From the NCBI RefSeq assembly GCF_025698945.1, contig NZ_JAILWM010000001.1, positions 682,001-746,000 on the forward strand: a stretch of DNA of 64,000 bases, given 5' to 3'. The notes under the pieces were generated by a model. It was not told the origin of the DNA, ran no database searches, and saw only the letters and a program-made list of their open reading frames with translations. Source of the DNA: Nitrosopumilus sp. GTDB taxonomy: Archaea > Thermoproteota > Nitrososphaeria > Nitrososphaerales > Nitrosopumilaceae. Positions within the stretch are counted from its first letter, which is position 1, and the number at the start of each line of letters is the position of its first letter. Shown here piece after piece: positions 26,071-36,828 of this stretch. A program made the translations under genes and the position numbers.

Positions 26071-28886
26071 TTTTTCAATAATTTTTTCAAATATTTTCCA
26101 GTATAGCTTCCCGGAGATTTTGCTACATCTTGGGGAGTACCAACAGCTACAACGGTACCTCCCTCATCACCTCCTTCAGGTCCAAGATCAATTAACCAAT
26201 CAGAATTTTTGATAACATCCATGTTATGCTCAATTACAACAACAGAGTTTCCTAAGTTGACAAGTCTGTTTAACACATCTAATAATTTTTGAACATCAGC
26301 AAAATGGAGACCTGTTGTGGGTTCATCAAGAATGTAGAGTGTTTTTCCAGTTCCTCTTTTGGATAATTCTGAGGCTAATTTTACACGTTGAGCTTCACCA
26401 CCAGATAATGTAGTTGATGATTGGCCTAGTTTGATGTATCCTAATCCTACATCATATATCGTTTGAAGTTTTCTCTTTATTGCAGGAATATTTTCAAAGA
26501 AATTTAGTGCCTCATAAACAGTCATATCTAAAATATCTGAGATGCTTTTTCCTTTGTACAGTACTGAGAGGGTTTCAGAATTGTAGCGTTTTCCTTTGCA
26601 TTCATCACATTTTACATATACATCAGATAAGAATTGCATTTCAATTTGTTTTACCCCATCACCATCGCATGCAAAGCATCTACCATCTGCAACATTAAAA
26701 GAGAATTGTCCTGGCTTGTAACCACGTTCTTTTGATAATTCAGTATTAGAGTATAGTTCTCTAATTGGAGTAAATGCTCCAATGTATGTTGCAGGATTAG
26801 AACGAGGAGTTCTGCCAATAGGAGACTGATCAATTGCAATTACTTTATCTATATTTTCAAGACCCGTAATTGCTTTGTGAGAACCTGCACGAACATTAGA
26901 TTTGTAGAAATGATTTTGTAATTCTTTTAGCAATATATCATTAATCAGTGTGGACTTTCCAGAACCTGAAACACCTGTAACTGAGACAAAAAGTCCTAGT
27001 GGAATTTCAACATCAATATCTTTAAGATTATTCTCGGAGGCTTTTTTTATTATTAGAGAGCCAGAAGGATTACGAATTTTGTCTTTTAATGTAATGAGAA
27101 TATTATTTTTAAGATAATCACCTGTAACGGATTTGTGTCCGTTTAGAATTTTATCCACTGTTCCTTCAAAGACAACATTTCCACCATGAACACCAGCACC
27201 AGGACCCAAATCAACAATCCAGTCTGAATTTCGTATAACTTCTTCGTCATGCTCTACTACAATAACCGTATTTCCAAGATTTCGTAGCTTTGTTAGCGTT
27301 TTAATTAGCCGTGCATTATCACGTTGATGAAGTCCTATTGTTGGCTCGTCAAGAACATACAAAACACCTGTTAAATTAGATCCTATCTGAGTTGCCAATC
27401 TAATTCGTTGAGACTCCCCACCAGATAATGTAGAGCTTAATCTATTCAGAGTCAAGTAATTTAACCCAACATTCATTAAAAATTCCAATCTTTCTTTGAT
27501 TTCTTTTAGAACATCTCTTGCAATGTATTGTTCATTATCAGTTAATTTCAGTGTAGAAAAAAAGTCATAACAATGATCAATGGATAAATCACAAACATCC
27601 ATTATTCCCTTATCATTAATTTTAACTGCTAGTGATTCAGGTTTTAATTTTTTGCCATTACAAGAATTACAAGGAGTATCACGCATGAATTGTTTTAACC
27701 ATTCTCGTTTTGATTCTGAATCAGTCTCCATGAATACACGTTGTAAATTTACTAAAACACCTTCAAACGCATCAGTGTATTGCCAAGACGAATCACCGGA
27801 TTTGGAACGATACTTAAAATCAATTAAATCATCAGTTCCATGAAGAATTATTTTGAGGTGTTTTGGTTTTATTTGATCAATTGGAGTCATCAAGTCAAAA
27901 CCAAATTTCTTTCCAACTGCACGTAATGCTTGTCGTCTAAATGATGAAAATCTTCCACTCCAAGGTACAATTGCCCCATCTAAGATAGATTTTGATTTAT
28001 CTGGAATTACCAAGTCAGGATCAAATTCCATCTTAACACCTAAGCCGTTACAAGTTTTGCACATTCCAAATGGAGAATTAAAGGAAAATGTTCTTGGCTC
28101 TAACTCACCAATTGTTAATCCACAATGAGGACATGCATTATTTTGTGAGAATATTTTTTCTGTTTTCTCAGTTGCAATCATCACATCGCCTTTAGATGCT
28201 TTAATTGCTGTTTGAATAGCCTCAAAAAGCCTTGAGCGCTCAGATTTGTCAGTTGTAATTCTATCCACTACAATCTCAATATTGTGCCATTTTTGTCTAT
28301 CAAGTGGAGGTATCTCTGAATCTAGGCTCAAAATATCTCCATTTAGACGAATTCTAGAATAACCATCTTTTTTGATTTGCTCAAAGAGTTTTTCATAGGT
28401 TCCCTTTTTTCTCTGAATAATTGGAGATAATACTAAAAATTTTTCCCCAGTAAAATCTTTGATTACTGAATCACAGATTGTTTCTACAGATTGAGTTGAA
28501 ATTTTTCTTCCACAGTTTGTACAGTGTGGAATTCCAATTCGTGCAAACAATAATCTCATGTAATCATAAATTTCAGTAGTTGTCCCAACTGTAGAGCGGG
28601 GGTTTTTACTAGTAGTTTTTTGTTGAATTGAGATTGCAGGCGATAACCCCTCAATAGAATCAACATCTGGCTTGTCCATCATCTCTAAGAATTGTCTAGC
28701 ATATGCAGAAAGCGACTCAACATATCTTCTCTGTCCTTCAGCATAAATTGTATCAAATGCCAAAGTAGATTTCCCAGAGCCAGACAAACCACTAATTACA
28801 ACTAGCTTATTTTTGGGAATATCCACATCCAAATTCTTTAAGTTGTGGTGTCGGGCTCCACGAATTTTTAAATTATTTTCTGCCAT
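26067..28886 (-). CDS. uvrA: UvrABC excision nuclease subunit A
   Basis: 939 aa, full length. This damage-sensing ABC ATPase dimer loads UvrB. Two ABC modules are seen: Walker [15 protein letters not shown] near residue 35 with signature [14 protein letters not shown], and [14 protein letters not shown] near 635 with [14 protein letters not shown]. Zinc-finger cysteine pairs CPHCG, CKTC and CFACDGDG are present. It is the middle gene of uvrB-uvrA-uvrC, overlapping uvrB by 14 nt and uvrC by 4 nt. Uvr proteins in thaumarchaea are generally regarded as acquired from bacteria. Confidence 0.97.
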   Translation of the reverse strand: MAENNLKIRGARHHNLKNLDVDIPKNKLVVISGLSGSGKSTLAFDTIYAEGQRRYVESLSAYARQFLEMMDKPDVDSIEGLSPAISIQQKTTSKNPRSTVGTTTEIYDYMRLLFARIGIPHCTNCGRKISTQSVETICDSVIKDFTGEKFLVLSPIIQRKKGTYEKLFEQIKKDGYSRIRLNGDILSLDSEIPPLDRQKWHNIEIVVDRITTDKSERSRLFEAIQTAIKASKGDVMIATEKTEKIFSQNNACPHCGLTIGELEPRTFSFNSPFGMCKTCNGLGVKMEFDPDLVIPDKSKSILDGAIVPWSGRFSSFRRQALRAVGKKFGFDLMTPIDQIKPKHLKIILHGTDDLIDFKYRSKSGDSSWQYTDAFEGVLVNLQRVFMETDSESKREWLKQFMRDTPCNSCNGKKLKPESLAVKINDKGIMDVCDLSIDHCYDFFSTLKLTDNEQYIARDVLKEIKERLEFLMNVGLNYLTLNRLSSTLSGGESQRIRLATQIGSNLTGVLYVLDEPTIGLHQRDNARLIKTLTKLRNLGNTVIVVEHDEEVIRNSDWIVDLGPGAGVHGGNVVFEGTVDKILNGHKSVTGDYLKNNILITLKDKIRNPSGSLIIKKASENNLKDIDVEIPLGLFVSVTGVSGSGKSTLINDILLKELQNHFYKSNVRAGSHKAITGLENIDKVIAIDQSPIGRTPRSNPATYIGAFTPIRELYSNTELSKERGYKPGQFSFNVADGRCFACDGDGVKQIEMQFLSDVYVKCDECKGKRYNSETLSVLYKGKSISDILDMTVYEALNFFENIPAIKRKLQTIYDVGLGYIKLGQSSTTLSGGEAQRVKLASELSKRGTGKTLYILDEPTTGLHFADVQKLLDVLNRLVNLGNSVVVIEHNMDVIKNSDWLIDLGPEGGDEGGTVVAVGTPQDVAKSPGSYTGKYLKKLLKK

Positions 28887-30825
28887 CTTTTAGTTCAATC
28901 TCCTTTTCTAGTCTTTTTATCCTATCTCTGCACTCTATTGCACGCTCAAAGTCTAATTCTTCAGAATATTTTTTCATTTGTGCATCAAGTTCAACTATAT
29001 CAGTAGTAAGATCATGAATTGATTTTAGTTTAGATTCATCTAATGTTGTTTCTTGTTCTGGAACAGATTTTATTATTGTTTTTGGAATAATATTATTTTC
29101 TTTATTGTATTGAATTTGTTTTTCTCTACGACGTTTAGTTTCTTCTATTGTGTTTTTTATTGATACTGTCATATTATCGGCATACATTATTACTGTTCCA
29201 TGTTCATTTCTTGCAGCACGACCACATGTCTGAATAAGGCTTGTAAAGTTTCTCAAAAATCCTTCCTTGTCTGCATCCAATATTGCAACCAACGAGACCT
29301 CAGGAATATCCAATCCCTCTCTAAGAAGATTGATTCCAACTAAAACATCAAACTCACCTAGCCTCAATTGTCTGATTAGTTCGGTTCTTTGTAATCCATC
29401 AATTTCAGAATGCATGTATCGTACTTTGACTTGTTTTTTTGAGAGATATTCAGCAAGATCTTCGGCCATTCTTTTGGTTAATGTAGTGACTAAAACTCGC
29501 TCAGATTTGGCGGCTCTTTTGGATATTTCTTCAATTAAATCATCCATTTGATCTTTAGTAGGTCTAATCTCAACTACAGGATCTAGTAATCCAGTAGGCC
29601 TAACAAGCTGTTCTACAATTTTTGAAGAGATTTTTCTTTCATACTCTGAAGGAGTAGCAGAGACAAAAATGGTGTTTTTGATGTATTCTTCAAATTCTTC
29701 AAATTGTAATGGTCTATTATCATATGCACTAGGCAACCTAAATCCATATGTAACAAGCTCTTTTTTTCTAGAATGATCTCCTTTGTACATTCCATGTAAT
29801 TGAGGCAAAGTAACATGAGATTCATCAATAACTAAGAGATAATCATCACCAAAGAAATCCATCAAGCAAAATGCTTTTTCTCCAGGTTTTCTGCCATCAA
29901 AATGTCGAGAATAGTTTTCTATACCAGAACAATATCCAAGTTCTTCAATCATCTCCAAATCATATTTTGTTCTCATTTCAAGTCTCTGTTTTTCAAGCTC
30001 ATTTAATTCAGGCAATCTATTTGACAATTCTTCTTTAATTGATTTGATAGCTTTTTCACGAACATCTTTTGCGATAAGATAGTGTTTAGCAGGAAAAATT
30101 TTCATTGTTGAAACTTTTTTCTTCTCTTTGAGTGAAACATGATCAAGTAAAGTGATTTTTTCTACTTCATCACCAAAGAGAGATATTCTAACTAGATCTT
30201 CTGAATAGGCAGGGGTGATATCAATAGTATCGCCCTTAACTCTGAAATTACCAGGTGCCACTTCAGTATCATTTCTTTCATAGCGTGCGTCAATTAATTT
30301 TCTAATAATTTCATTTCTTTTTACTTCATCTCCAGCATTAATTGTAATTGCCAAATCCTCCCAATCTTGTGGATTTCCAAGTGAGTAAATACAAGAAACA
30401 GTTGAAACAATAATTGTAGGCTCACCTGATAACAGCATGGCAGTTGCTTCTAATCTTAATTTTTCAATTTTTTCATTAATTTGAGTATCTTTTTCAATAT
30501 AGGTATCAGTTTGTGGTAAATAACTCTCAGGTTGATAATAATCATAGTATGATACGAAATATCCAACATTATTTTTTGGAAAAAATTGTTTTAGTTCTGA
30601 ATAAAGTTGTGCCGCAAGAGTTTTGTTATGTGAAATAACTAGAGTGTTTTTACCAGTTCTGGCAATAACATTTGCAACTGAGAAAGTTTTTCCACTTCCC
30701 GTAACACCAAGTAAAGTTTGAATTGATCCTTTTTTGACTCCATCAACTAGTGCATCAATTGCCTGTGGTTGATCTCCTGTAGGGACATAGTCAGATGCTA
30801 ATTCAAATTTGTGTATTTGTTCCAA
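28873..30825 (-). CDS. uvrB: UvrABC excision nuclease subunit B
   Basis: 650 aa, full length. This helicase-like damage verifier receives DNA from UvrA and recruits UvrC. Seen: Walker [15 protein letters not shown] near residue 40, the beta-hairpin region [13 protein letters not shown], motif [11 protein letters not shown], the C-terminal helicase motifs ([30 protein letters not shown]) and a final UVR domain ([20 protein letters not shown]). First gene of the operon. Confidence 0.97.
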   Translation of the reverse strand: MEQIHKFELASDYVPTGDQPQAIDALVDGVKKGSIQTLLGVTGSGKTFSVANVIARTGKNTLVISHNKTLAAQLYSELKQFFPKNNVGYFVSYYDYYQPESYLPQTDTYIEKDTQINEKIEKLRLEATAMLLSGEPTIIVSTVSCIYSLGNPQDWEDLAITINAGDEVKRNEIIRKLIDARYERNDTEVAPGNFRVKGDTIDITPAYSEDLVRISLFGDEVEKITLLDHVSLKEKKKVSTMKIFPAKHYLIAKDVREKAIKSIKEELSNRLPELNELEKQRLEMRTKYDLEMIEELGYCSGIENYSRHFDGRKPGEKAFCLMDFFGDDYLLVIDESHVTLPQLHGMYKGDHSRKKELVTYGFRLPSAYDNRPLQFEEFEEYIKNTIFVSATPSEYERKISSKIVEQLVRPTGLLDPVVEIRPTKDQMDDLIEEISKRAAKSERVLVTTLTKRMAEDLAEYLSKKQVKVRYMHSEIDGLQRTELIRQLRLGEFDVLVGINLLREGLDIPEVSLVAILDADKEGFLRNFTSLIQTCGRAARNEHGTVIMYADNMTVSIKNTIEETKRRREKQIQYNKENNIIPKTIIKSVPEQETTLDESKLKSIHDLTTDIVELDAQMKKYSEELDFERAIECRDRIKRLEKEIELKDGRK

Positions 30826-31076
30826 CAGATAAAATCATCAAAAACTGAACTTATAGCTAACGTTTCCAATGTAGAAACTTGTAGTCAACAATAAAGAAAG
30901 CATGTTAGCACTAGTTTTGAAATTCATTTTTGCTTTATATATAAAATATCATAATTTGCACCCATAAAGAAAATCTGTAAGAATTGCAGAGTACAAATGC
31001 AGATCTAGTGATGTTTGTTAAACAGATTGTATTTTAGAAAAATAGATAATGCCATAATTAATGAAAACCAATGTAA

Positions 31077-31709
31077 TTACCATATAGGATCATCAACCAT
31101 TTTCAAGCCATCATCTGTAATTTTGAATCCCATGATTTCCAAAGTTTTTTTAGATGTTGGAGAATTGCGTTCAAGAATTTTTTGTGCAAGAATGATCCTA
31201 GACTCTGGGCGCATGTGCTGCCCAATTTTGTATTTTCCACGAATGGATTGAGGAACTATCTTGATTACAGCGACCTCATCCAATACTAAATCATCTTTTG
31301 TAAGAGGATCATAATGTCCTTCAGGTTGATATTTTTCCATTAATGCATTTAGTGCTAATGATTTTTCCGTATCATCCTTAACTATTGAGGCAATTCCTTT
31401 GATCACTACACTGATGTAAAGTGTATCAGCTTGGGATGCATCTGTGGGATGAGAAAAGTAGGAAGGTAAAAACTCTAGTTCACGATCTACTTCAAAACCA
31501 ACCTTATCATTTCTATTAATATTGTCCAATTTTTCACCTATGGTGTATGAATGCATGTAGATTGCATCATTTGGAAATGCAAAATTCATCGGAATTATCT
31601 GAGGAAACCCATTCTCATCTATGCTTGCAATTCTACCAACATGTTCTTGAAATAAAAATTCCTTAATTTTCTCATAGGACTTTATTTCTAATCGTCCTGT
31701 TAATTTCAA
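31077..31709 (-). CDS. Pyridoxamine 5'-phosphate oxidase-related flavin-binding protein
   Basis: 210 aa with a split beta-barrel: FLFQEHVGRIASIDENGFPQIIPMNFAF, IYMHSYTIGEKLDNINRNDKVGFEVD and a region typical of the HugZ/Pnpox-like family. A C-terminal helical extension of ~60 residues (GQHMRPESRIILAQKILE) is less usual. Flavin or F420 use cannot be told from the sequence. Monocistronic; it follows a ~250-nt intergenic region that also serves uvrB. Confidence 0.8.
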   Translation of the reverse strand: MKLTGRLEIKSYEKIKEFLFQEHVGRIASIDENGFPQIIPMNFAFPNDAIYMHSYTIGEKLDNINRNDKVGFEVDRELEFLPSYFSHPTDASQADTLYISVVIKGIASIVKDDTEKSLALNALMEKYQPEGHYDPLTKDDLVLDEVAVIKIVPQSIRGKYKIGQHMRPESRIILAQKILERNSPTSKKTLEIMGFKITDDGLKMVDDPIW

Positions 31710-31819
31710 ATCAAAGTAGCATTTTCATAATTATTTAATAAACTAAATGAATCAATAGAAAAAATCAGACAAACCCTAGCCTACAAAGATTCTAAATACA
31801 ACAAGTGCTCAAAAAAAAT

Positions 31820-32038
31820 ATGAAGGATCCGTATCTTGATGACTTAAAAGATGAGTTTCAAGATTACTCTTCACAGTTAAAAAAATTAAAAAAGAAACTA
31901 TTAAAAACAAAATCATCAGAGTCTCAAACAAAAATTATCAAATTAATAGATACGATTGCAAAAAAAATGGAAAATAATCAACGTCAATCAGTTAAAGTAA
32001 CAAAATCAAGACTAAAGCAACGAAAATCAAAAAAATAG
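31820..32038 (+). CDS. Small highly charged coiled-coil protein, 72 aa
   Basis: Read from ATG 31820 (a GTG at 31805 would add five residues). The sequence is almost all charged helix (KKLKKKLLKTKSSESQTKI) with a basic C-terminus ending RLKQRKSKK, suggesting nucleic-acid contact. No family is recognised. The 207-nt gap that follows shows nothing convincing. Confidence 0.5.
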   Translation: MKDPYLDDLKDEFQDYSSQLKKLKKKLLKTKSSESQTKIIKLIDTIAKKMENNQRQSVKVTKSRLKQRKSKK

Positions 32039-32245
32039 CTCAATCAGGTTTGTCTAATTCTTTAGATATTTCTTGATTTGCAAGATTCCGCATTCTAATT
32101 CTTTGTACTTATCAAAGGGTTTTGAGTTCATAGTTACACATTAAGAAAACATCAAAACCAAAAAACATCATAAATCTCAGCTTTTTTGATTTAAAATTTT
32201 TTATCAATTTAAATTGCTAACATTTTAAACAAATCAACAAGTCAC

Positions 32246-32665
32246 ATGATAGAAATCAATGAAGAGGTAGAGGATGCAACAGAACAGGTTCTTAAAGTTC
32301 TAGAAGAATGGGGGTCAGAATCAAAATTCATTTGGTTTAGGGAATTACACAGAATAACAGACATTGACAAAGGACTATTACGAAATATTCTCAATGAATT
32401 AAAAAAATCTAAAGAAGTCAAAGACATGCACGGTACAAATAATAGGATATTTTTTTGTCTAAAAAAATACTATATCAAATGCAGAGATGTCGAGTATAGG
32501 TTCAAGGGAAAAGAAATCATGTTAAAGGATGGCAGTAGAACAAAAATTATTCAAGGAGCTACAAAATCATCAGAGCGCACCAGAAAGAGAATTGAAAAAC
32601 AGAAAAACAAAAGAAAGGCAAAATCATTTACAAAAGCAAGGAGTAGAAGACCGCATAAATCATAG
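32246..32665 (+). CDS. Winged-helix-like protein with very basic C-terminal tail, 139 aa
   Basis: The first ~75 residues are consistent with a winged helix (WFRELHRITDIDKGLLRNIL; ELKKSKEVKDMHGTNNRIFF). The last ~35 residues are Lys/Arg-rich (RTRKRIEKQKNKRKAK). This suggests a DNA- or RNA-binding protein. No catalytic motif; family not recognised. Confidence 0.6.
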   Translation: MIEINEEVEDATEQVLKVLEEWGSESKFIWFRELHRITDIDKGLLRNILNELKKSKEVKDMHGTNNRIFFCLKKYYIKCRDVEYRFKGKEIMLKDGSRTKIIQGATKSSERTRKRIEKQKNKRKAKSFTKARSRRPHKS

Positions 32666-32666
32666 A

Positions 32667-32915
32667 TTAAAAAGAATTTTCAGTTTGTCTTCTAACATAA
32701 TTAAATTCTGCGCGCTTTAGTTTAGACGCTTCGGCTACATCTTCGGCCATGTCATACAAATCATGTAGTTTTAAATCAGGAGTAAACTCATCTTCTTTCT
32801 CATCATCTAAGGCAGATTCAATATTTGCCAAGATTTCGATATTTTCATCTAAAATGTCAAGACATTTTTTGACTGTATCAGGGAGTTTGTCATCCATCAT
32901 ATTTGATATGAACAA
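32667..32915 (-). CDS. Small acidic helical protein, 82 aa
   Basis: An acidic protein of helical heptads (TVKKCLDILDENIEILANIE; LYDMAEDVAEASKLKRAEF). It resembles small archaeal UPF-like four-helix proteins, but no name can be given. It converges with the basic 139-aa gene with one nucleotide between the stops. Confidence 0.6.
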   Translation of the reverse strand: MFISNMMDDKLPDTVKKCLDILDENIEILANIESALDDEKEDEFTPDLKLHDLYDMAEDVAEASKLKRAEFNYVRRQTENSF

Positions 32916-32956
32916 GTAGAGTAAATGATTTACTGTGTGTTATAGGAGAGAACGTC

Positions 32957-34063
32957 TTACTTTTTTGCTCTTTCACGAAGTGCAGGCATTACATGGCTTG
33001 CGAATTTGTCAATAGAGCCAAAGTAATTCTTTCCCCAGAATCTAATTACAAAGTGATTTACACCAGCATCCATGAATCTCTCAAATGTTGGAATGATATC
33101 ATCAGGAGTTCCAACTGCAGTTGATGAACGTGCAACTTTTTCTGGAATTTTGGTTGCAGCTTCTCTCATTTTTACAATCCAATCTTGATTAGACATCGAA
33201 TATTCTGTAAAGTATTTTCTAAAGTCAAATCCTTCAATTTCTTTCAATCCATGCACTCTTAAAATTTCAGGCTTGAACAAGCTAACCTTTACTGCCTCTT
33301 TCATTCTTGCCCATGACTCTTCTGCATCTTCAGAAAAGTACACATCAATATCTAGGGCATATTGGAAATTATCTTTTTCTTCTTGTGTTCTGTTATTCTC
33401 ATCCATTGCTTTTCTAATTTGTGCAGCATGATCCTCAAATAATTCAGGAGTATATCCGATTGGCAACCAACCATCTCCAAGTTTACCTGTTAATGCAAGT
33501 GTACGTGTTCCACCAGATGCCATGTAAGTTGGAGGTCTAGGTTTTCTAATTGGGGGTGCTTGGAGACATGCACCTTCAAGTTTGTAATATTTTCCGTCAT
33601 AATTTACAGTATTATCAGGTGTTGATTTGTATAAGGTATGAATAGTTTCAATTTGTTCTTCCCATTTTGAAACTGGTTTCTCAAATGGAATACAAAATTC
33701 TTTAAGATTTTGAGCCTCTCCTGCACCAATACCAAGAATTGCTCTACCCTTTGAGACTCTATCTAATGTGATTGCAGCTAATGCAATATTTGATGGATGT
33801 CTTCTAATTGCATCAGTTACACAAGTTCCCAATTCAACGTTATTTGTAACTGCAGCAATTGCAGATAACATAACCCAAGGGTCTAAAACAATTGCATTTT
33901 TCCATTGTGGGACATTAGTATGGTCCATATAGAAAATTGAATCATATCCTGTTTTGTCAGCTAACATACAGGCAGTTAAAATCTGGTCTTCAGTGTAGCC
34001 AGCCCGGGCAACATTTAATCCGTTTTGAATTCCAAATTTTAATTGTTTTTGAGTCACGTACAA
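32957..34063 (-). CDS. LLM-class F420-dependent oxidoreductase
   Basis: 368 aa luciferase-like TIM barrel similar to methylenetetrahydromethanopterin reductase (Mer): KFGIQNGLNVARAGYTEDQI, YDSIFYMDHTNVP, VELGTCVTDAIRRHPSNIA, GRAILGIGAGEAQNLKEF and TYMASGGTRTLALTGKLGDG. These bind F420 and reduce varied substrates; the true substrate is not evident. Thaumarchaea make F420, which fits. It is upstream and independent of the small acidic gene. Confidence 0.87.
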   Translation of the reverse strand: MYVTQKQLKFGIQNGLNVARAGYTEDQILTACMLADKTGYDSIFYMDHTNVPQWKNAIVLDPWVMLSAIAAVTNNVELGTCVTDAIRRHPSNIALAAITLDRVSKGRAILGIGAGEAQNLKEFCIPFEKPVSKWEEQIETIHTLYKSTPDNTVNYDGKYYKLEGACLQAPPIRKPRPPTYMASGGTRTLALTGKLGDGWLPIGYTPELFEDHAAQIRKAMDENNRTQEEKDNFQYALDIDVYFSEDAEESWARMKEAVKVSLFKPEILRVHGLKEIEGFDFRKYFTEYSMSNQDWIVKMREAATKIPEKVARSSTAVGTPDDIIPTFERFMDAGVNHFVIRFWGKNYFGSIDKFASHVMPALRERAKK

Positions 34064-34156
34064 TTCTCTCAGAGTATTAGCATAAAAAGTTTAATCAAGC
34101 TGCCAATTTCGTAGTTTTTCAAGAAAATAGAAAAAAAGTAAAAAAAAATGAATTTT

Positions 34157-35101
34157 TTACAAATTGCCTGCTTTGATGTCTTCAAGACATTTTACAACAT
34201 CTTCTTTAGATATTGGTATTGGGTTTGGATCTAAATGTCCTCTATCAGTCATTACAATATCTGCAGCTTCGGAAACATCAGCTTTGAGATCTAATTTGTC
34301 AAATCCAAGTTTTTCCATAGCCTCTTTGAATCTATCATAGAAGATGGACTTGTTATGTTTGTGTGCAACAGTAGTACAAGAGGATAATGAATAACCATGA
34401 GGTACTCCTTCATTTGAGAAAACATAAGACAATGCATGTCCTAGAGTTGTAGAACAATTTCCAAATCCCATTCCAGATAACATTGAACCATATGGATAGT
34501 TTTCTGGTTTGTCATTCATTATTGCATCGTAGAGAATCTCAAATGCTTGTTTGCACAGTGTTCTAGTCAAGTCGTTTCCTAATTTGCTATCATAACCTTC
34601 AGTTGCTTGAGCACAAGCATCACAAACAGAATTATTTACAATTTGTTGTGGCGTACCTTTTAAAAAGTATGAATCAACTACAGCCATGTCAGCAAGGAAT
34701 CTGTCTTCACGTAACAGTTTCTTTTTGCCATCAAATTTCAAAACGCAGTATGTTGTCATTTCAGCTCCTGTTCCAAATGTAGTTGGAATCAAGATCTTTT
34801 CTACTCCAAAATCTTGAGCAGAATATTTTACAACATCCAATGAGCTTCCTCCACCTAATCCAATTAAGACAGATGGTTTTTTGTCTTTGAATTCAGCAAT
34901 CAATGAATTAACATCATCAATTGATGGTTCAGGCTTTACTTTGTCATAAAGCATGTAATCTTGAATGCCCATTTTGTCAAGCCACTTTCCAGATAATTCT
35001 GGAGGAGCAGTTGTAACAACTAGAGCATTTTTTGGATACTCAGTTTCACCAAGTGCGTTTTCGCCAAATTTGATAACTTTTGGAATGCGTACTGTGTGCA
35101 T
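34157..35101 (-). CDS. Iron-containing alcohol dehydrogenase (candidate succinic semialdehyde reductase)
   Basis: 314 aa, group III Fe-ADH. NAD(P)-binding block GLGGGSSLDVVKYSA, then PTTFGTGAEMTTYCV. Metal ligands: Asp in SVCDACAQATEGYDS and histidines in TTLGHALSYVF and GVPHGYSLS. It is somewhat shorter than the ~380-aa norm. A homologous Fe-ADH is assigned in Nitrosopumilus to reducing succinic semialdehyde to 4-hydroxybutyrate in the hydroxypropionate/hydroxybutyrate carbon-fixation cycle; that assignment is carried over by inference. Confidence 0.87.
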   Translation of the reverse strand: MHTVRIPKVIKFGENALGETEYPKNALVVTTAPPELSGKWLDKMGIQDYMLYDKVKPEPSIDDVNSLIAEFKDKKPSVLIGLGGGSSLDVVKYSAQDFGVEKILIPTTFGTGAEMTTYCVLKFDGKKKLLREDRFLADMAVVDSYFLKGTPQQIVNNSVCDACAQATEGYDSKLGNDLTRTLCKQAFEILYDAIMNDKPENYPYGSMLSGMGFGNCSTTLGHALSYVFSNEGVPHGYSLSSCTTVAHKHNKSIFYDRFKEAMEKLGFDKLDLKADVSEAADIVMTDRGHLDPNPIPISKEDVVKCLEDIKAGNL

Positions 35102-35157
35102 AGTTCAAAGACATTATTGATTATTATTATATGTTGCAACGAGAAAGTATGAAAAAA

Positions 35158-36783
35158 CTAACTTTCATTTTTAGGAATTGGTTTTTTTGACAACAATTCC
35201 ATAATTGATTCATTAGTCACAACTCCAATCACCCTACCATTTGGGCTGGGTTCGGTAACTGGGATCAGATCATAAGAATGGGAATTCATTTTCTGAATTA
35301 CAGAAAACAGATACTCCTGAGGAAGCACTGTATTGAATTTTTTATTCATAATATCCTGAGCAGTATATTTATCATAACTATTTTTGTGAACCTTTGAAAG
35401 ATCTTTTTTAGAAATTATACCTATAGTATGATCAACATCATTTACCAAACATGGCATCTTGGATAAATCATGTTTTTCCAAAATATCTTTAATTTTTTCA
35501 TTTTGAAAAACTATAGGATATTGTGTAATCATAGCATCTTCTGCCTTTTTATCAGATACTGCACGTCGGAAGTAAATTGGCAGCATTGCAATCTCAAGAT
35601 TTCCAACCTTGACTTGAATTACTTTTTTTAATTTACGCTGTAATTCAACGCTGGATATAATCATTGTAATCAAAGTACCTAAAACAAGCAAAGAGAACAG
35701 ATTCTCATCTACAATATCTACTTCAAGCAAAGACAAGAGCAGGGCAAGGTCTACTGCGCCCTTTGACATTACACCATATGCAACAGTAGTAGCAGGATAC
35801 ATCCGTGCGATACGAACAGCTATCCACGAAGATACAAATTTTACTCCAACAATAATTCCTATAAAGACTGCAATTACCCAGATTGGAATCTCCAAAAAGC
35901 CAGTTGTAAAATGTAATCCTATACCTGCAAAGAATATTGGAATAAAGACACCATATCCAATGACATGAATATGTTGAGAAATCTCAGTATAGTCTTCTCT
36001 ATTCATTCTAGATACTGCAATTCCTAAAAGTAATGCACCAATAGCTCCATGGATTCCACTTAATTCTGCAAAGTATGCAACTAAAAGAATCATACCAACA
36101 ACTAATCCAAAATAAATTAGTTTTAGTTGCAAATGTTTTCGAATAAATCTGAAAAAGGGCGGAACAATAAATTTTGATACCAACCCAGCTACTACAAAGA
36201 AGATGATCATTTTTGCAAATAACCAAAGAAATTCAGAAATTTCTGGATTATCACTCTGATTTACTTGAATTAGAACACTCGTGATAATAATTGCAATAAA
36301 CTCTACAACAGCTGTTACTGTAAATATCTCCAAACCAATTGTTGAGCGAAGTTTTCCCAAATCAGTGAGAATTTTTGCAGTAACACCAAGACTAGATGCA
36401 GCAATTACACTTGCTATTGCAAAAGCATGAATGAAATTCATATCCAAAGTCAGTCCAAAGATTCCTGCAGTGACAAATGGAATTAAAAATGCAACAGCAG
36501 AACCTGCAAAAATTCTTCCTCGCATTACCTTGAATAATCCTGAGAGGTCAATTTCTTCAAGTCCAATTAAGAAAAATAGGAAAAACACTCCTATTGAGAC
36601 AAATAGATCAATTGCCTCTACTGGTTGAACTATTGCAAATAATGCAGGACCTACAATTATTCCTGCCAGAACATTTCCGATAATAGTTGGCTGGTTAATC
36701 CTATGCATCAGCTCGCCAAATAATTTAGCTGAAATAATCAAGACCGCAAGATAAAGAATGGATTCAAAAACCAAGGCTAGCAA
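35158..36783 (-). CDS. CPA2-type cation:proton antiporter with C-terminal CBS pair
   Basis: 541 aa. About 12 hydrophobic segments span residues 1-385, with the Na/H-exchanger blocks INQPTIIGNVLAGIIVGPALF, FFLFFLIGLEEIDL and VIAASSLGVTAKILTDLGKL. The charged remainder holds two CBS motifs (MPCLVNDVDHTIGIISKKDL; LIPVTEPSPNGRVIGVVTNE), which usually bind adenosyl nucleotides and gate transport. Probably exports K+ or Na+ in exchange for protons. Divergent from the glycerate kinase gene. Confidence 0.9.
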   Translation of the reverse strand: MLALVFESILYLAVLIISAKLFGELMHRINQPTIIGNVLAGIIVGPALFAIVQPVEAIDLFVSIGVFFLFFLIGLEEIDLSGLFKVMRGRIFAGSAVAFLIPFVTAGIFGLTLDMNFIHAFAIASVIAASSLGVTAKILTDLGKLRSTIGLEIFTVTAVVEFIAIIITSVLIQVNQSDNPEISEFLWLFAKMIIFFVVAGLVSKFIVPPFFRFIRKHLQLKLIYFGLVVGMILLVAYFAELSGIHGAIGALLLGIAVSRMNREDYTEISQHIHVIGYGVFIPIFFAGIGLHFTTGFLEIPIWVIAVFIGIIVGVKFVSSWIAVRIARMYPATTVAYGVMSKGAVDLALLLSLLEVDIVDENLFSLLVLGTLITMIISSVELQRKLKKVIQVKVGNLEIAMLPIYFRRAVSDKKAEDAMITQYPIVFQNEKIKDILEKHDLSKMPCLVNDVDHTIGIISKKDLSKVHKNSYDKYTAQDIMNKKFNTVLPQEYLFSVIQKMNSHSYDLIPVTEPSPNGRVIGVVTNESIMELLSKKPIPKNES

Positions 36784-36828
36784 AAGCTAGTTACGTGTAT
36801 TATTATATCTTAATTGTTGAGAAGGGGC

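Noticed and set aside
30840-30900. GTTTC-N7-GAAAC inverted repeat upstream of uvrB
   Set aside because: Five-base arms in AT-rich DNA are expected by chance; there is no second site to support an operator.
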